Part shown: positions 1 to 8,791 of the stretch, piece by piece | How positions within the stretch are numbered: the stretch's first letter is position 1 | Layout of the letters: each line of letters starts with the position of its first letter | Source of the DNA: Thermoplasmata archaeon | GTDB taxonomy: Archaea; Thermoplasmatota; Thermoplasmata; GCA-020350865 | NCBI GenBank assembly: GCA_020348445.1 | Contig: CP070751.1 | Span: 4,462,970 to 4,516,000 of the forward strand | Length of the DNA stretch: 53,031 bases | Direction: 5' to 3' | The notes under the pieces: model-generated | What the model was told of the DNA's origin: nothing | Database searches by the model: none | Seen by the model: the letters and a program-made list of their open reading frames with translations, nothing else | Translations under genes and position numbers: made by a program

Positions 1-277
1 AAATCATGGATTCTAGAATCAAGCCTACGATAGTACAACTCCATGTTGTAGTTAATAGCAATAACAAATAAAATAGACCAATTGCATCGGGATCACCTGT
101 GCTTTCTGCTTGAAGACCGACTAGATAGGTAAATACAATGAAGCCCATCACCAATTGCCATTCATAAGGTTTTTCCCAAAGGGGCTTAAGAAAAAAATGC
201 CAAGGAATGACGACAATTAAGCAAAGCCCAATTAATCCGAGAACACGTACTATTAAATATTTGATTTTCGTACCCAA
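1..277 (-). CDS. partial polytopic membrane protein (C-terminus beyond window edge)
   Basis: An open frame of 92 codons runs off the left edge of the window. It has no ATG or GTG in frame before the nearest upstream stop, so the likely start is TTG at 277, with GGAG just upstream (minus strand, 281-285). The visible part has three hydrophobic stretches, about residues 5-30, 40-57 and 68-90, separated by short polar loops, so it is an integral membrane protein. A TATA-like run (about 311-325) lies at a suitable distance upstream. I do not recognise the family, and the C-terminal part would be needed to name it. It reads in the same direction as the methyltransferase at 387-1184 but has its own promoter. 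Confidence 0.6.
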   Translation of the reverse strand, partial: MGTKIKYLIVRVLGLIGLCLIVVIPWHFFLKPLWEKPYEWQLVMGFIVFTYLVGLQAESTGDPDAIGLFYLLLLLTTTWSCTIVGLILESMI

Positions 278-304
278 TATCTCCTCTAAGATTACATGAT
301 ACTG

Positions 305-328
305 TTATCTTATATATATAGTTTATAT
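305..328 (-). promoter_or_regulatory. TATA-rich promoter of the partial membrane protein gene
   Basis: The alternating T/A run at about 311-325, read on the minus strand, lies roughly 25-35 bases before a plausible transcription start and about 40 bases before the TTG start at 277. This is typical archaeal core promoter spacing. It is the only strong TATA candidate in the 109-base gap. Confidence 0.45.
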
Positions 329-386
329 CAGTTATATTAGTCCCTCCATGCAACAAAAGAAGAAAACATGGGCAAAAGTCCCTTTT

Positions 387-1184
387 TCACAACAGAGCCT
401 CATAAACTATGAAGTGTCTTAAAGCATAAGGAATATGATTTTCGATATTGTTTACTATGAACCTAATTGCCGATTTTGGAATATGGGAAAAGACGGAATC
501 AGGTAGGGGAGGACCGAAGCTTTTTTGGAAAATGGTTTTAAGGCCACTTCCTTTTCCCAGCGCAATGAGCTCAGATTTGGTGTATCCCTCGACCTTGTGC
601 ATATGTGGATTTGAGCGGTCCAACTGTTCATTTCCCATAAGCTCGGGATGAAGCGTCAAATCGACTCCCCCCCTCTTGGCCAGGGAAAGTGCCAGTGATT
701 TCGGTAATCTGCGAAGGATCTTTTGTGTGAGGTTATCGCTGTTGGGTGTGGTGAGAATGAGAATGCCCCCTTTTCTCAGTATCCTGGCAACCTCTTTATA
801 AAAACCCTTGGGCTCATTCAGATGTTCGAGAAGTTCTGATGCTATAACAATATCAAAACAATCATTTGAAAAAGGCAGGCCTAAATCGACATTGGCCTGG
901 ACACATTTTATGTTGGGGGCTTTTTTCGATATATAAATCAATCTCTCGGTCTCGATGTCCAGGGCGACACAGCCGGGGGATATGGCGCTTAATCCGAAAA
1001 TCAAGTGGCCGGTTCCGCTTCCCACATCCAGGATACTTTGATGCCTTCTTTTTCGGACCTCCTTGATTATCATGGTGTTGACTTTCACATACTGGATCTG
1101 CTGAAAATACGGATGGGGAACACTGAGGCTTTTATTGAAGGCCGTGTAATCGGAAATAAAGCTCTTCGTTGCCGGGTCCGTCAT
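387..1184 (-). CDS. class I SAM-dependent methyltransferase (UbiE/Methyltransf_11 type)
   Basis: This 265-residue protein has the Rossmann-type methyltransferase core. Motif I, ILDVGSGTGH, is at residues 51-60, the acidic end of strand 2 (ALDIE) is near 74-78, motif IV (FDIVIASELLEHL) is near 109-121, and the LRKGGILILTTPNSDN loop follows. The second half (about 165-265) should form the substrate cap and has no motif I recognise, so the acceptor is unknown; lipids, glycans and small molecules are all methylated by this family. The ATG at 1184 follows a GGAAAAGG stretch, and a TATA element at about 1208-1222 (minus strand) suggests a very short leader. The gene is divergent from the FAD oxidase gene and shares the 1185-1354 gap with it. 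Confidence 0.85.
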   Translation of the reverse strand: MTDPATKSFISDYTAFNKSLSVPHPYFQQIQYVKVNTMIIKEVRKRRHQSILDVGSGTGHLIFGLSAISPGCVALDIETERLIYISKKAPNIKCVQANVDLGLPFSNDCFDIVIASELLEHLNEPKGFYKEVARILRKGGILILTTPNSDNLTQKILRRLPKSLALSLAKRGGVDLTLHPELMGNEQLDRSNPHMHKVEGYTKSELIALGKGSGLKTIFQKSFGPPLPDSVFSHIPKSAIRFIVNNIENHIPYALRHFIVYEALL

Positions 1185-1354
1185 CCTTTTCCTTTAAGGG
1201 GTTTTGTTATAAAAATATATTCGCCCCTTTGGATGAAGGTTTGGGTATGTATAAAAGGATTTTTTACCCTTTTAAAAATCCCAACCCAACCCAAAAATAT
1301 GTAATATACTATAACTATTCAGTGTCTAATAATGCTCAATTTGGGGGGATATAT
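1185..1354. promoter_or_regulatory. divergent promoter region between methyltransferase and FAD oxidase genes
   Basis: On the minus strand a TATA stretch at about 1208-1222 serves the methyltransferase. On the plus strand there are two TATA candidates, at about 1247-1256 and 1300-1312; the second is at the right distance for a short leader carrying a G-rich ribosome binding site at 1343-1348 before GTG 1355. A longer reading frame runs through this region, but its translation has no family resemblance. Confidence 0.45.
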
Positions 1355-2797
1355 GTGTACATCGACAAACTCAGGGAAAAATTAGGTACCGAGAAGGTTT
1401 TAACAGAGGATTTTGAAAGGTACGTTTACGGCGCTGACTGGAGCCCGAGGACAAAGGATGAGATATTTCCACCAGATGTTGTGATAGTTCCGAAAACCAC
1501 GGAGGATGTGGCAGGTGCTGTTACCATTGCCTACGAGCACGGAATTCCAGTCACTGCAGGGGGAGGACTTACTGGAATGGCAGGAGGTGCCGTTCCCATT
1601 CACGCAGGTATTTACATAGATGCCACAAGTATGAATAAAATCATAGAGGTGGATGTACGAAATCAGACAGTCAGGGCCCAGGGCGGGGCCACTCTCCAGG
1701 AGATAAACGATTCAGTAAAAGATCACGGCCTTTGGCTTCCAAATCTCCCTGAATCCAAGTGGGTGTGCACAATAGGCTCTGAGATCGCCTGTGACAATGA
1801 TTCCACATTTGGAATGAGATACGGCAAGATTCTCAATGCACTACTTTCAGTGCAGATCGTGACAGGGACAGGAGATATCCTGGAACTGGGGCACAGAAAG
1901 TGCCATTTCACATCCTCTGGGTACAAGTTAAAGGATCTTCTTGTGGGAAGTGAGGGAACACTGGGAGTGATAACAGAGGCTACGGTGAAGGTGGAGCCCA
2001 TTCCAGATGAAAGACGTGTGGAGATGATAATATTCCCCTCCATGGGAACAGCTGTTTCGTACCTTGACAGGCTGCTTAAAGCAGGACTAACTGTGGAGGG
2101 TGCGCACATCAACTGCAAAAGAAGACTGAAGTTCTATACCCACGCATACCGGAAAAAATATGGCAAGGATCCCGAGATCCCTGATTGGGCAGGTGCCCTT
2201 TTGGCTATAATCTTCGCAGGTGATAAGGAGGTCGTGGATTTTGAAAGAAACTATGCACTGGGTATAGCTGAGAATATGGAAGGGGAGCTTGTCAAGGAAA
2301 GGGAGATTGTGGAAGGTTGGTGGATATCCAAACATACACTTGAGTTTCCCCCCTTCAAACAGAAATGGCCTGATTCCCAGAGGGAAAAGAAGTTCGGAGC
2401 AGTGGATCCTGGTATTCCCATGGGAAGGCTCGAAGAATTCTATGATGTGTTCGTAAAAACTGCAGAGAAGCACAATCTCCAGATACTGGGCATGAACGCC
2501 TATCTCGAGCACCCCAACAGCATCGGTTTTTCACTGTCTTGTGCATTGTTTGTGGACTACCATGATCAGGACGAGGTAAATAGATACAGAAAGTACTTTG
2601 AGGATATGGCAAAGGCTGCAGTGGACTTCGAGGGTACGATGAGCACGTATATGAGCGACACAGACCTTAAGGTGCCTTATTTTGAATATGAGCATGGGAA
2701 GAGCACTGAGTACATGAAGAAAGTCAAGGAATTATTCGATCCCAAAGGTATCATGAATCCAGGCAAGAAGTTCAAATACAGGGGTGGTGGCAAATGA
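1355..2797 (+). CDS. FAD-linked oxidase, GlcD / D-lactate dehydrogenase family
   Basis: The product is a flavoprotein of about 480 residues in the vanillyl-alcohol-oxidase superfamily, which oxidises 2-hydroxy acids such as glycolate or D-lactate. The FAD-binding half shows PDVVIVPKTTEDV, then GGGLTGMAGGAVP and later GSEGTLGVITEATVKVEP, all classical for this family. The C-terminal FAD-oxidase domain ends with FDPKGIMNPGKKF, the typical tail. I place the start at GTG 1355, preceded by a G-rich site at 1343-1348. The frame is open back to 1169, but those 62 extra residues overlap the divergent gene and do not resemble the family. The stop overlaps the ATG of the iron-sulfur gene by four bases (ATGA), so the two are translationally coupled and probably form one enzyme. 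The substrate cannot be fixed from sequence. Confidence 0.88.
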   Translation: MYIDKLREKLGTEKVLTEDFERYVYGADWSPRTKDEIFPPDVVIVPKTTEDVAGAVTIAYEHGIPVTAGGGLTGMAGGAVPIHAGIYIDATSMNKIIEVDVRNQTVRAQGGATLQEINDSVKDHGLWLPNLPESKWVCTIGSEIACDNDSTFGMRYGKILNALLSVQIVTGTGDILELGHRKCHFTSSGYKLKDLLVGSEGTLGVITEATVKVEPIPDERRVEMIIFPSMGTAVSYLDRLLKAGLTVEGAHINCKRRLKFYTHAYRKKYGKDPEIPDWAGALLAIIFAGDKEVVDFERNYALGIAENMEGELVKEREIVEGWWISKHTLEFPPFKQKWPDSQREKKFGAVDPGIPMGRLEEFYDVFVKTAEKHNLQILGMNAYLEHPNSIGFSLSCALFVDYHDQDEVNRYRKYFEDMAKAAVDFEGTMSTYMSDTDLKVPYFEYEHGKSTEYMKKVKELFDPKGIMNPGKKFKYRGGGK

Positions 2798-3876
2798 GCC
2801 TGGCTGATTACAAAGAGGATGTGGAAACTTGTTTTGGGGCATCCTGCGGATTTTGCGAAAGAAAATGTCCAGTCTATCAGATATTGAAGAAGAAAACCTT
2901 CACATCCCGGGGAAGAAACAGGGCGATTTTGGGTATAATCGAGGGCAAGGTCAAACCATCTGCCGCCTTGGCCGAGGCCTATTATCAATGCATGTTATGC
3001 GGCTGCTGCGAGAGATGGTGCGCACTTCCTGATACTGAGATAGAAAGGGAGCTGAGAAAATACCTGGTTGAAGAGGGTTTTGAGATAGAGAAGCATAAAA
3101 AGAACGTAGAGAACGTGATGAAGTTCGGCAATCCTTATGGTAAAGAAGATTTGAATAAATGGAGAGAGGGAATAAAATTCGCCTCTTTAAAAGAAACTGA
3201 TACACTGTTTTTTGCAGGGTGCACAATGCCCCTTAGACAGCCTGAAACATTAAGACGCGCAGTGGAGCTCTTAGGGCCCGAGAAACTTGCGGTAATGGAT
3301 GAGGAGATATGCTGTGGAAGCTACGTTCTTCGAACCGGTTATGAGAAGGAGTACAACGAGCTCTCCGATAGATTCATAAAATACCTAAAGGACAACGAAA
3401 TCAAGAAGATCATAACTGCCTGTCCTGGATGCCATACGACAATATCGGAAAAATTAGAGAAGCACGGCCTTGAAATAGAAGTAACGCACATAATCCAGGA
3501 ATATGTAGAAATGCTTGAAAAACATAAATTAACTGTGAAAAAATTGCTTGGAAAGGCGACATACCACGATCCATGCCACCTCGGGAGACTGGAGGATCTA
3601 ATTGATGAACCAAGGGAGATTTTGAGACAGATTTCAGATTTTCGGGAGATGGAAAATCACGGTTACGATTCCAATTGCTGCGGTGCAGGGGGCGGGGTTA
3701 GGGCAGCATATCCAGAGCTTTCCATGGAGATCGCAAAAAAGAGAATAGAGGAGGCAAAGGCAACAGGGGCTGAGATTCTGATTTCGTCGTGCCCATTTTG
3801 CGAGGAGCAGTTCAAGACAATTGGTGGAATTGCGGTCATGGACATAATAGATGCGATTTGGGAGGCTGTGAAATAG
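2794..3876 (+). CDS. iron-sulfur (CCG-domain) oxidoreductase subunit, GlcF/HdrD type
   Basis: This 360-residue protein has two N-terminal ferredoxin-like sites. One uses C13, C18, C21 and C25, with a non-canonical four-residue first gap; the other uses C66, C69, C72 and C76. Two CCG domains follow, seen as GCTMP...CCGSY with CPGC, and PCHLG...CCGAGGG with CPFC. This is the layout of GlcF, GlpC and the heterodisulfide reductase subunit HdrD, which pass electrons from a flavin subunit to a quinone, thiol/disulfide or membrane acceptor. It directly follows and overlaps the FAD oxidase gene, so it most likely accepts electrons from it. No membrane cytochrome partner is encoded next to it, so the final acceptor is unknown. 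Confidence 0.88.
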   Translation: MSLADYKEDVETCFGASCGFCERKCPVYQILKKKTFTSRGRNRAILGIIEGKVKPSAALAEAYYQCMLCGCCERWCALPDTEIERELRKYLVEEGFEIEKHKKNVENVMKFGNPYGKEDLNKWREGIKFASLKETDTLFFAGCTMPLRQPETLRRAVELLGPEKLAVMDEEICCGSYVLRTGYEKEYNELSDRFIKYLKDNEIKKIITACPGCHTTISEKLEKHGLEIEVTHIIQEYVEMLEKHKLTVKKLLGKATYHDPCHLGRLEDLIDEPREILRQISDFREMENHGYDSNCCGAGGGVRAAYPELSMEIAKKRIEEAKATGAEILISSCPFCEEQFKTIGGIAVMDIIDAIWEAVK

Positions 3877-3927
3877 TACTTCTTAGGATTTTGAATTGCG
3901 AAAATATATTTTTTTAGAGAGTATTTT

Positions 3928-3947
3928 TTATCTTACGCATAAGATAA
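3928..3947. promoter_or_regulatory. perfect 7-bp inverted repeat with TATA element
   Basis: TTATCTT and AAGATAA face each other across six bases. The repeat lies between the end of the iron-sulfur gene and the start of the flippase gene, and overlaps the upstream edge of the TATA-like stretch at about 3944-3955. T-rich runs precede it. It could be an operator for the flippase promoter or part of the terminator of the upstream operon; the sequence alone does not decide. Confidence 0.35.
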
Positions 3948-4004
3948 TATATTTTGGATACCTATCCCGCTTCACCCAAGGGCCTTGGGTTTTGGGGTAC
4001 ATTG

Positions 4005-5138
4005 ATGAAGAGAAAACTGGCCTTGTTGATTGTAGTTTCTGTTGTTATGATCATAATGATGATACTTCTTACAGATCCAAAAAAAATGGCCCATATCCTG
4101 AGAAAAACCAATGTTTTTATAATTTTATGTGTGATTGGGCTTTATCTGTTAAACGGCTTTGTCAAGGCACTTCGATGGCATCTTCTGGTGCGCTCTTCTG
4201 GAAGTGCCATCTCATTTTCAAGGATCTATCTTTTTCTGTTAATTGGACTTATGGTCAACAACACGACCCCGGGACGTGTGGGCGGGGAGCCCGTTCGAGC
4301 CTATCTTCTTCGCTCTAGAGATGATGTCCCCATAGGTCAAGGTCTTTCCACTATTTTTGCAGAGCGGATCATGGATCTTATTGTTCTGACGTCCATGGCA
4401 CTCATCGGTGTTGCCCTGATCATTCCGTTCTTGGTGGATTCTGATTTTAGTGTCGGATTGCTTCTGATATCCTTTATCCCTGTGATAGTGGTGATCATTA
4501 CCCTGATTTACATGGCCACGCATCCCGAATTGCTCAGAAGAGCTGCACTTGGTTTGTGCATATTCCTTAAAAAAGTCTCCAAAAAGGACTGGGCACAGAA
4601 AGCAGAAAGCGGTCTTTTGTCATTTGTTGATTCCTTTTCAGAGGGAATCGATAATATGGGAAAGGACCTGAGAACAAATAAGAAAACTGGTTTTGCATTT
4701 GTCGTACTCACAGTTCTTGTGTGGCTCAATGAAGCCGGCAGGATTTATCTGATATTACTTGCCCTGCCCGGTATAGAAGCACCCTCATTTGGTGCCGTGC
4801 TCATCGCATCCAGTGTGGCTACGGTCTTTGGTGCTGTACTGCCAATCGGGGCCATGCACGCCACACTGATTACATCTGTTTTTGCCGCTCTACAGATTGA
4901 TGTATCCTCTGCTGCTGCGGCAGGAATCCTGGTTGTGATGACATCTATTTGGCTTTCAATACCACTTGGGATTTTAGCAATGTTCGTTGTGGGATTGAAG
5001 ATAGACAAAAAAAGTGGCGAGATAGTGAAAAAGGGGGAGAATGAGGAGCTGGAGGTGGAGGTAGAGGAGAGGGAGGAGGAGAAGGGGAAGGTAAAGGAGG
5101 AGAACGATGAAGAGTCTAGAGATAAAGGCGATTCTTAG
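4005..5138 (+). CDS. UPF0104 / lysylphosphatidylglycerol-synthase-like membrane protein
   Basis: A protein of about 377 residues with roughly eight membrane segments, in the family of AglD- and MprF-flippase-like proteins. The family hallmarks are visible: an early FVKALRWHLLVR stretch and the conserved TPGRVGGEPVRAYLLR motif after the second helix. Archaeal members are linked to lipid-bound glycan or lipid flipping for envelope glycosylation. The start is ATG 4005 (or TTG 4002). The frame is open to 3954, but that start falls inside the TATA element. The last 45 or so residues form an extremely charged, mostly glutamate and lysine cytoplasmic tail, not a typical family feature. The glycosyltransferase gene follows 145 bases downstream, which fits a glycan-related role. 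Confidence 0.8.
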   Translation: MKRKLALLIVVSVVMIIMMILLTDPKKMAHILRKTNVFIILCVIGLYLLNGFVKALRWHLLVRSSGSAISFSRIYLFLLIGLMVNNTTPGRVGGEPVRAYLLRSRDDVPIGQGLSTIFAERIMDLIVLTSMALIGVALIIPFLVDSDFSVGLLLISFIPVIVVIITLIYMATHPELLRRAALGLCIFLKKVSKKDWAQKAESGLLSFVDSFSEGIDNMGKDLRTNKKTGFAFVVLTVLVWLNEAGRIYLILLALPGIEAPSFGAVLIASSVATVFGAVLPIGAMHATLITSVFAALQIDVSSAAAAGILVVMTSIWLSIPLGILAMFVVGLKIDKKSGEIVKKGENEELEVEVEEREEEKGKVKEENDEESRDKGDS

Positions 5139-5146
5139 GTTATGGA

Positions 5147-5189
5147 TTTTTTTTCTTTATTCATAATTTATCATACGAAACTTTTTTTT
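5147..5189 (+). terminator. oligo-T termination region
   Basis: Two runs of eight T residues (5147-5154 and 5182-5189) follow the stop codon of the flippase-like gene. Archaeal RNA polymerase terminates on such U-rich stretches without needing a hairpin, so this probably separates the flippase and glycosyltransferase transcripts. Confidence 0.5.
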
Positions 5190-5283
5190 CTATGTATAGC
5201 AATTGGGCGAAAAACCTAATCCATATAATAAATAGAGTACAAGGCATTTGTGTACATTTATACTGACAAACACGGTAATTATC

Positions 5284-6717
5284 ATGAACAAGATAAATGA
5301 TTTCAATTTGAAAGGGAAACTGGATATCCTGCACTTACAATCCAATGTAAAAACCGCATTCTTAATTCTATATATTATTGTGTTGGCCTTCACTGTCTTG
5401 TTCGGAGTTTATCTACTGACTTATTTTCTTTTCATTTTCTTATTCTTGATTGTGGCATCTAGTCTGGGTGGATATAAATTCTTCGATAAAATCGTCTCCT
5501 CCCCCACATGGCAGAAGATCCTGATGATATTCATGTTTGCATTTATTTTACGCGCACTCATGCTCGGCCAGACCCAGATAATCTGCGAGGATTTAGAGAA
5601 TTACATATATAGAAGCGAAAACCTCTTGGATGGGCGCATACCTTATACTGAATACGACGGGGGAAGCAAACCACCGCTTTATCAGTACATGCTCTATTTG
5701 ATGGGTTTCGTATTTACACCTGGAAAAGTGCAGTTTCGGGCGGTTTTTTCGGTGTTTGATTCGTTGATTGCAGTGGCTTTGTATTTTCTCTGTAAAACAA
5801 AATATGATGAGCGTTTTTCAGTTGTAGCCAGTCTCATATATGCTCTCTTTCCTGTGGGTATAATCAGTATTGGGCTTTCCGGGCATTACGATCCAGTGGT
5901 CATCCTTTTCACACTATTTGCTATGTTAATGCTTTTAAAAAACAGGCTCGGCCTTTCAAGCCTATCCCTTGGGACTGCCTTTGCCCTGAAACTGTATCCT
6001 ATAGTCCTTCTCCCGTTTTTTCTAACCACGATTAAGACCTGGAGATCGAGAATAATATACACGATTTTGTTTCTTGTCCCATCTATTGCATCCCATGGAT
6101 TACTTTACATATTATCACCAGATGCTTTTTTCGAGTATTTTGCAGTTCAATCCAAATGGGATGGCTCAAGTGCATTTTCAAGTACAATCGAGACCATATT
6201 GGGCACAAGCACGATCTTCTCTATTAAGATATCGTGGCTGGGCTTTTTGTTTTTCGGATTTCTCAATTTACTTTTACTTCTGGATTGGCTTTCCCCAAAC
6301 CGCCATAAAAACCTGATTAAGTGGTTCAAGATTATTATAGTGATATATATGATCTATTATGGCTTCTATCTGATATATGGAGTCCTCTATTATGGAGGTC
6401 CCTTATACATGGCCTTGATTCTCGCGGAAATCTACTTCCTTTTCATGGTCTTTATTCTACACAAATATCTAGATATAATTGCACCTAAATCCTTAACTGA
6501 TTTCGACTCAGAGGGCTTATTTGTTGTTTCAACATTTTCCATCATGTTATTCATATTTGGACTGCCCAATTATGTGATTTGGTACTTTCTGTGGTTCCTG
6601 CCGTTTCTTCTGGCCATAAAAACCGATAGAATAAGATACATTTTACTATGGTTATTTCCATGGCACGGAATTGGTCAAAATGTGAGCCTGGCGCCTGGAA
6701 CTCCTCCTGTCAATTGA
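5284..6717 (+). CDS. GT-C fold integral membrane glycosyltransferase
   Basis: The product has about 477 residues and around ten hydrophobic segments. The first large loop holds an acidic motif (CEDLENYIYRSENLL) followed by DGRIPYTEYDGGSKPPLY. Such an acidic loop with a downstream PPLY-like stretch is characteristic of polyprenyl-phosphate-dependent GT-C glycosyltransferases (mannosyltransferase, GT39/GT87 style). It should add a sugar on the outer face of the membrane, using a dolichyl-phosphate sugar. A TATA element at about 5221-5233 gives a start near 5250. I take ATG 5284 as the start; an in-frame TTG at 5248 is the alternative. It lies beside the flippase-like gene, and its 3' end converges with PEPCK, seven bases apart. 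Donor and acceptor sugars cannot be named. Confidence 0.75.
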   Translation: MNKINDFNLKGKLDILHLQSNVKTAFLILYIIVLAFTVLFGVYLLTYFLFIFLFLIVASSLGGYKFFDKIVSSPTWQKILMIFMFAFILRALMLGQTQIICEDLENYIYRSENLLDGRIPYTEYDGGSKPPLYQYMLYLMGFVFTPGKVQFRAVFSVFDSLIAVALYFLCKTKYDERFSVVASLIYALFPVGIISIGLSGHYDPVVILFTLFAMLMLLKNRLGLSSLSLGTAFALKLYPIVLLPFFLTTIKTWRSRIIYTILFLVPSIASHGLLYILSPDAFFEYFAVQSKWDGSSAFSSTIETILGTSTIFSIKISWLGFLFFGFLNLLLLLDWLSPNRHKNLIKWFKIIIVIYMIYYGFYLIYGVLYYGGPLYMALILAEIYFLFMVFILHKYLDIIAPKSLTDFDSEGLFVVSTFSIMLFIFGLPNYVIWYFLWFLPFLLAIKTDRIRYILLWLFPWHGIGQNVSLAPGTPPVN

Positions 6718-6724
6718 GTTAATA

Positions 6725-8614
6725 TTAGAACTTTTCAGGTGGGATGTAATCCCCGAGCTCGCTTTTTGCCTTCTCCAACCTTGCCCTCTGCTCTTCTAAT
6801 ACAGTAAATACTATATCTGGAGTGTCCAGTACTCTTTCTTTGTATATTTTCATCAACCTGTCGATTTTGGCCAGGCTCTCAGGTATTCGGATCTTGAATT
6901 GTTTTACATAGTCATCTTCAGAATAATCCTTGTTGTAAACCTCCAAAAACAGCCTCTTTAGATCCTCGTATTTTGGAATAAATCCGGTTGGTGTCTTTAT
7001 AGCATCGGCATCACCATTTACCCTTAGCTCCATCCATTTTAGCCAGATGCGCTTGTCGTTCTTGTGGTTCAGCCATTTTCCCTCCTTGTCTTTTAGGAAG
7101 TAGTTCACAGAGAAGATTTTTGGCTGGTTTGTCAAATTCTTTCCAAAATCCAGGTTGTTCTGGATATACCTACCAATTGGTATAGATAGGAAATCCAAGT
7201 TTGACATGGGATTAAATACACGAACTCCCTCCTGCCCCAGTGTTGCCGCAGTGGTCTCTGACTCAAGTCCAGCTCCTTTTGTAATAATACCATGGGCCCA
7301 GTCATAGGCCTCCTCCACAGGAACCCATGTATCTGAATCCCGCCCACCATATATCAGACCGCTTATCAAAACACCCCTAGGATCGTCCATAATTTGATCG
7401 AAATTTTCGAGGAGCTTCATATCCAATGTAAATCTCGCGTTTTTGTGCGACGGTGTTATATTGTTATCTTTGGCGTCCTTTTTGCCTGCGAACCATTCAC
7501 CTGAGTGGTTGATCCCTTTTTCGGGGCGGTCACCGTCCATGCCGTTCCAGTAGATGGTGCGGTCGTCCTTGACCAGGACATTGGAGAATATGAGCTCGTT
7601 GTCGCTGTGAAGGGCTTTCCATTGGAGGTGGTCATCTGTGGAGTTTATTCCTTCTATTATTCCGAATATACCTTTTTCCACATTTACTGCATGTAAAGTT
7701 CCTTCAACATTCCTTAAGTATGCGATATCGTCCCCAACTATCCGCTCTCCCTCTATCATTGCAGTGGAGGTCTTTCCGCACATCGACGGGTACGCTCCCA
7801 TGAAATAACTCACCCTTTTATTTGGGCCATTCACACCGCCTATGAACATATGTTCGGTTAGCCATCCTTCTTTTGAAGCCCTGTTTATAGCAAGGCGCAT
7901 TGCCAGTTTCTTAAGACCAATTGTGTTACCGCCGTACTGTGTGTTGGCACTGTATATTACCTCGTCCACAAGGTCGATGTAAACCCTTCTGGATTCTATG
8001 TTCTTGCTCACCTGAAGGCCAAGCCCTGCTTCCTGGGTTTCACCCTGTGAATGCACGAACTTGAAGAATTTTGCCTCTTCACCCAATCTGACGAATTCTG
8101 AATAGGCCTGTCTGTAAAGCAAATCCTCACTGTGAGCCACGTAGGCCGAGTCTGTTAGCTGAACACAGGTAATCGTGAACTGGGAATTCTTTGGCCCTAA
8201 GCAGAAGAACTTGACAAAGAGTTCGTGCCCATCCATGATATTTGTCATAATGGAATATATCTCTTTTAGTCCTTCTTCCCTGTCCTTGGCATTGAGCTCT
8301 GGTCCGAGGTCCACACCTTCTGGTACGAGGAACTTTGTCTTGGCCTTGTCCCTTGCCTGATCAAAGTACCCGTCAAAGTGAACAGTGTGATTTGGCTTGG
8401 CGAGTCTTGCCTCTCCCTTGTCCCTTACTGCTGCGTCCCTTATGTACTGCAGATCCTCTTCTGAATCTGTGCAAACAAAAACGCTGGCTGGGTTGCAGAG
8501 CTCTATGAACTTTGCAATGAACTGATGAAGCTCGGTGTTGTTTACCTTCATGAGTTTTTGATGATCCTCATCCTTTAGTCTCGATTTCAGAATACCTTGA
8601 ACATCCTGATCCAT
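6725..8614 (-). CDS. pckG: phosphoenolpyruvate carboxykinase (GTP)
   Basis: A 629-residue cytoplasmic enzyme converting oxaloacetate and GTP to phosphoenolpyruvate, CO2 and GDP. The family P-loop GAYPSMCGKT is at residues 273-282, with the reactive cysteine at 279, and the second metal/phosphate motif GDD is at 294-296. NTQYGGNTIGLKKLAMRLA near 224 and the C-terminal lobe are also present, and the length is normal for the GTP family. The ATG at 8614 follows a clear GGAGGT ribosome binding site. TATA candidates lie at about 8650-8670. The enzyme could work in gluconeogenesis or in the reverse direction as a C3/C4 anaplerotic step, which connects logically to the carboxyltransferase operon at 43-46.7 kb. 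Confidence 0.95.
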   Translation of the reverse strand: MDQDVQGILKSRLKDEDHQKLMKVNNTELHQFIAKFIELCNPASVFVCTDSEEDLQYIRDAAVRDKGEARLAKPNHTVHFDGYFDQARDKAKTKFLVPEGVDLGPELNAKDREEGLKEIYSIMTNIMDGHELFVKFFCLGPKNSQFTITCVQLTDSAYVAHSEDLLYRQAYSEFVRLGEEAKFFKFVHSQGETQEAGLGLQVSKNIESRRVYIDLVDEVIYSANTQYGGNTIGLKKLAMRLAINRASKEGWLTEHMFIGGVNGPNKRVSYFMGAYPSMCGKTSTAMIEGERIVGDDIAYLRNVEGTLHAVNVEKGIFGIIEGINSTDDHLQWKALHSDNELIFSNVLVKDDRTIYWNGMDGDRPEKGINHSGEWFAGKKDAKDNNITPSHKNARFTLDMKLLENFDQIMDDPRGVLISGLIYGGRDSDTWVPVEEAYDWAHGIITKGAGLESETTAATLGQEGVRVFNPMSNLDFLSIPIGRYIQNNLDFGKNLTNQPKIFSVNYFLKDKEGKWLNHKNDKRIWLKWMELRVNGDADAIKTPTGFIPKYEDLKRLFLEVYNKDYSEDDYVKQFKIRIPESLAKIDRLMKIYKERVLDTPDIVFTVLEEQRARLEKAKSELGDYIPPEKF

Positions 8615-8694
8615 AATACTACCTCCACCCCTATATCATGGGCACACCCTGAATATATTCGGATTTCATATAGTTTTGCATTAAAACGAGACGG

Positions 8695-8744
8695 ATTTCG
8701 TCGTAAAAAACCTTAATCAGCGAAATTAAAGACCAATTTCGTCG
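8695..8744. repeat. direct repeat ATTTCGTCG (two copies, 41 bases apart)
   Basis: ATTTCGTCG occurs at 8695-8703 and again at 8736-8744, in the gap between the divergent PEPCK gene and the first gene of the paralogous array. The second copy runs directly into the BRE of the array promoter. Identical nonamers flanking a divergent promoter region are candidate regulator half-sites, though two nine-base copies could arise by chance. Confidence 0.35.
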
Positions 8745-8791
8745 AATCGAAACGTTTATGAGCTTTAAAAACAATGAATTTCTTGATATAT
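8744..8791 (+). promoter_or_regulatory. array promoter copy 1
   Basis: This promoter contains AATCGAAACGTTTAT (BRE plus TATA box) followed by TTTAAAAACAATGAA and then ATGAGGAAGGCAGGCTCC at the gene start. The same arrangement recurs before array members 3 to 6. Here the upstream ATG at 8774 happens to be in frame with the gene. Confidence 0.75.

Noticed and set aside
1169..1354. N-terminal extension of the FAD oxidase frame
   Set aside because: It overlaps the divergent methyltransferase start and promoter elements, and its translation has no resemblance to the family; GTG 1355 has a G-rich site in front.
2087..2512. Long antisense open frames inside the FAD oxidase gene and similar frames opposite other genes
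   Set aside because: They lie wholly within well-supported genes, show no family motifs and have compositions expected of shadow frames.
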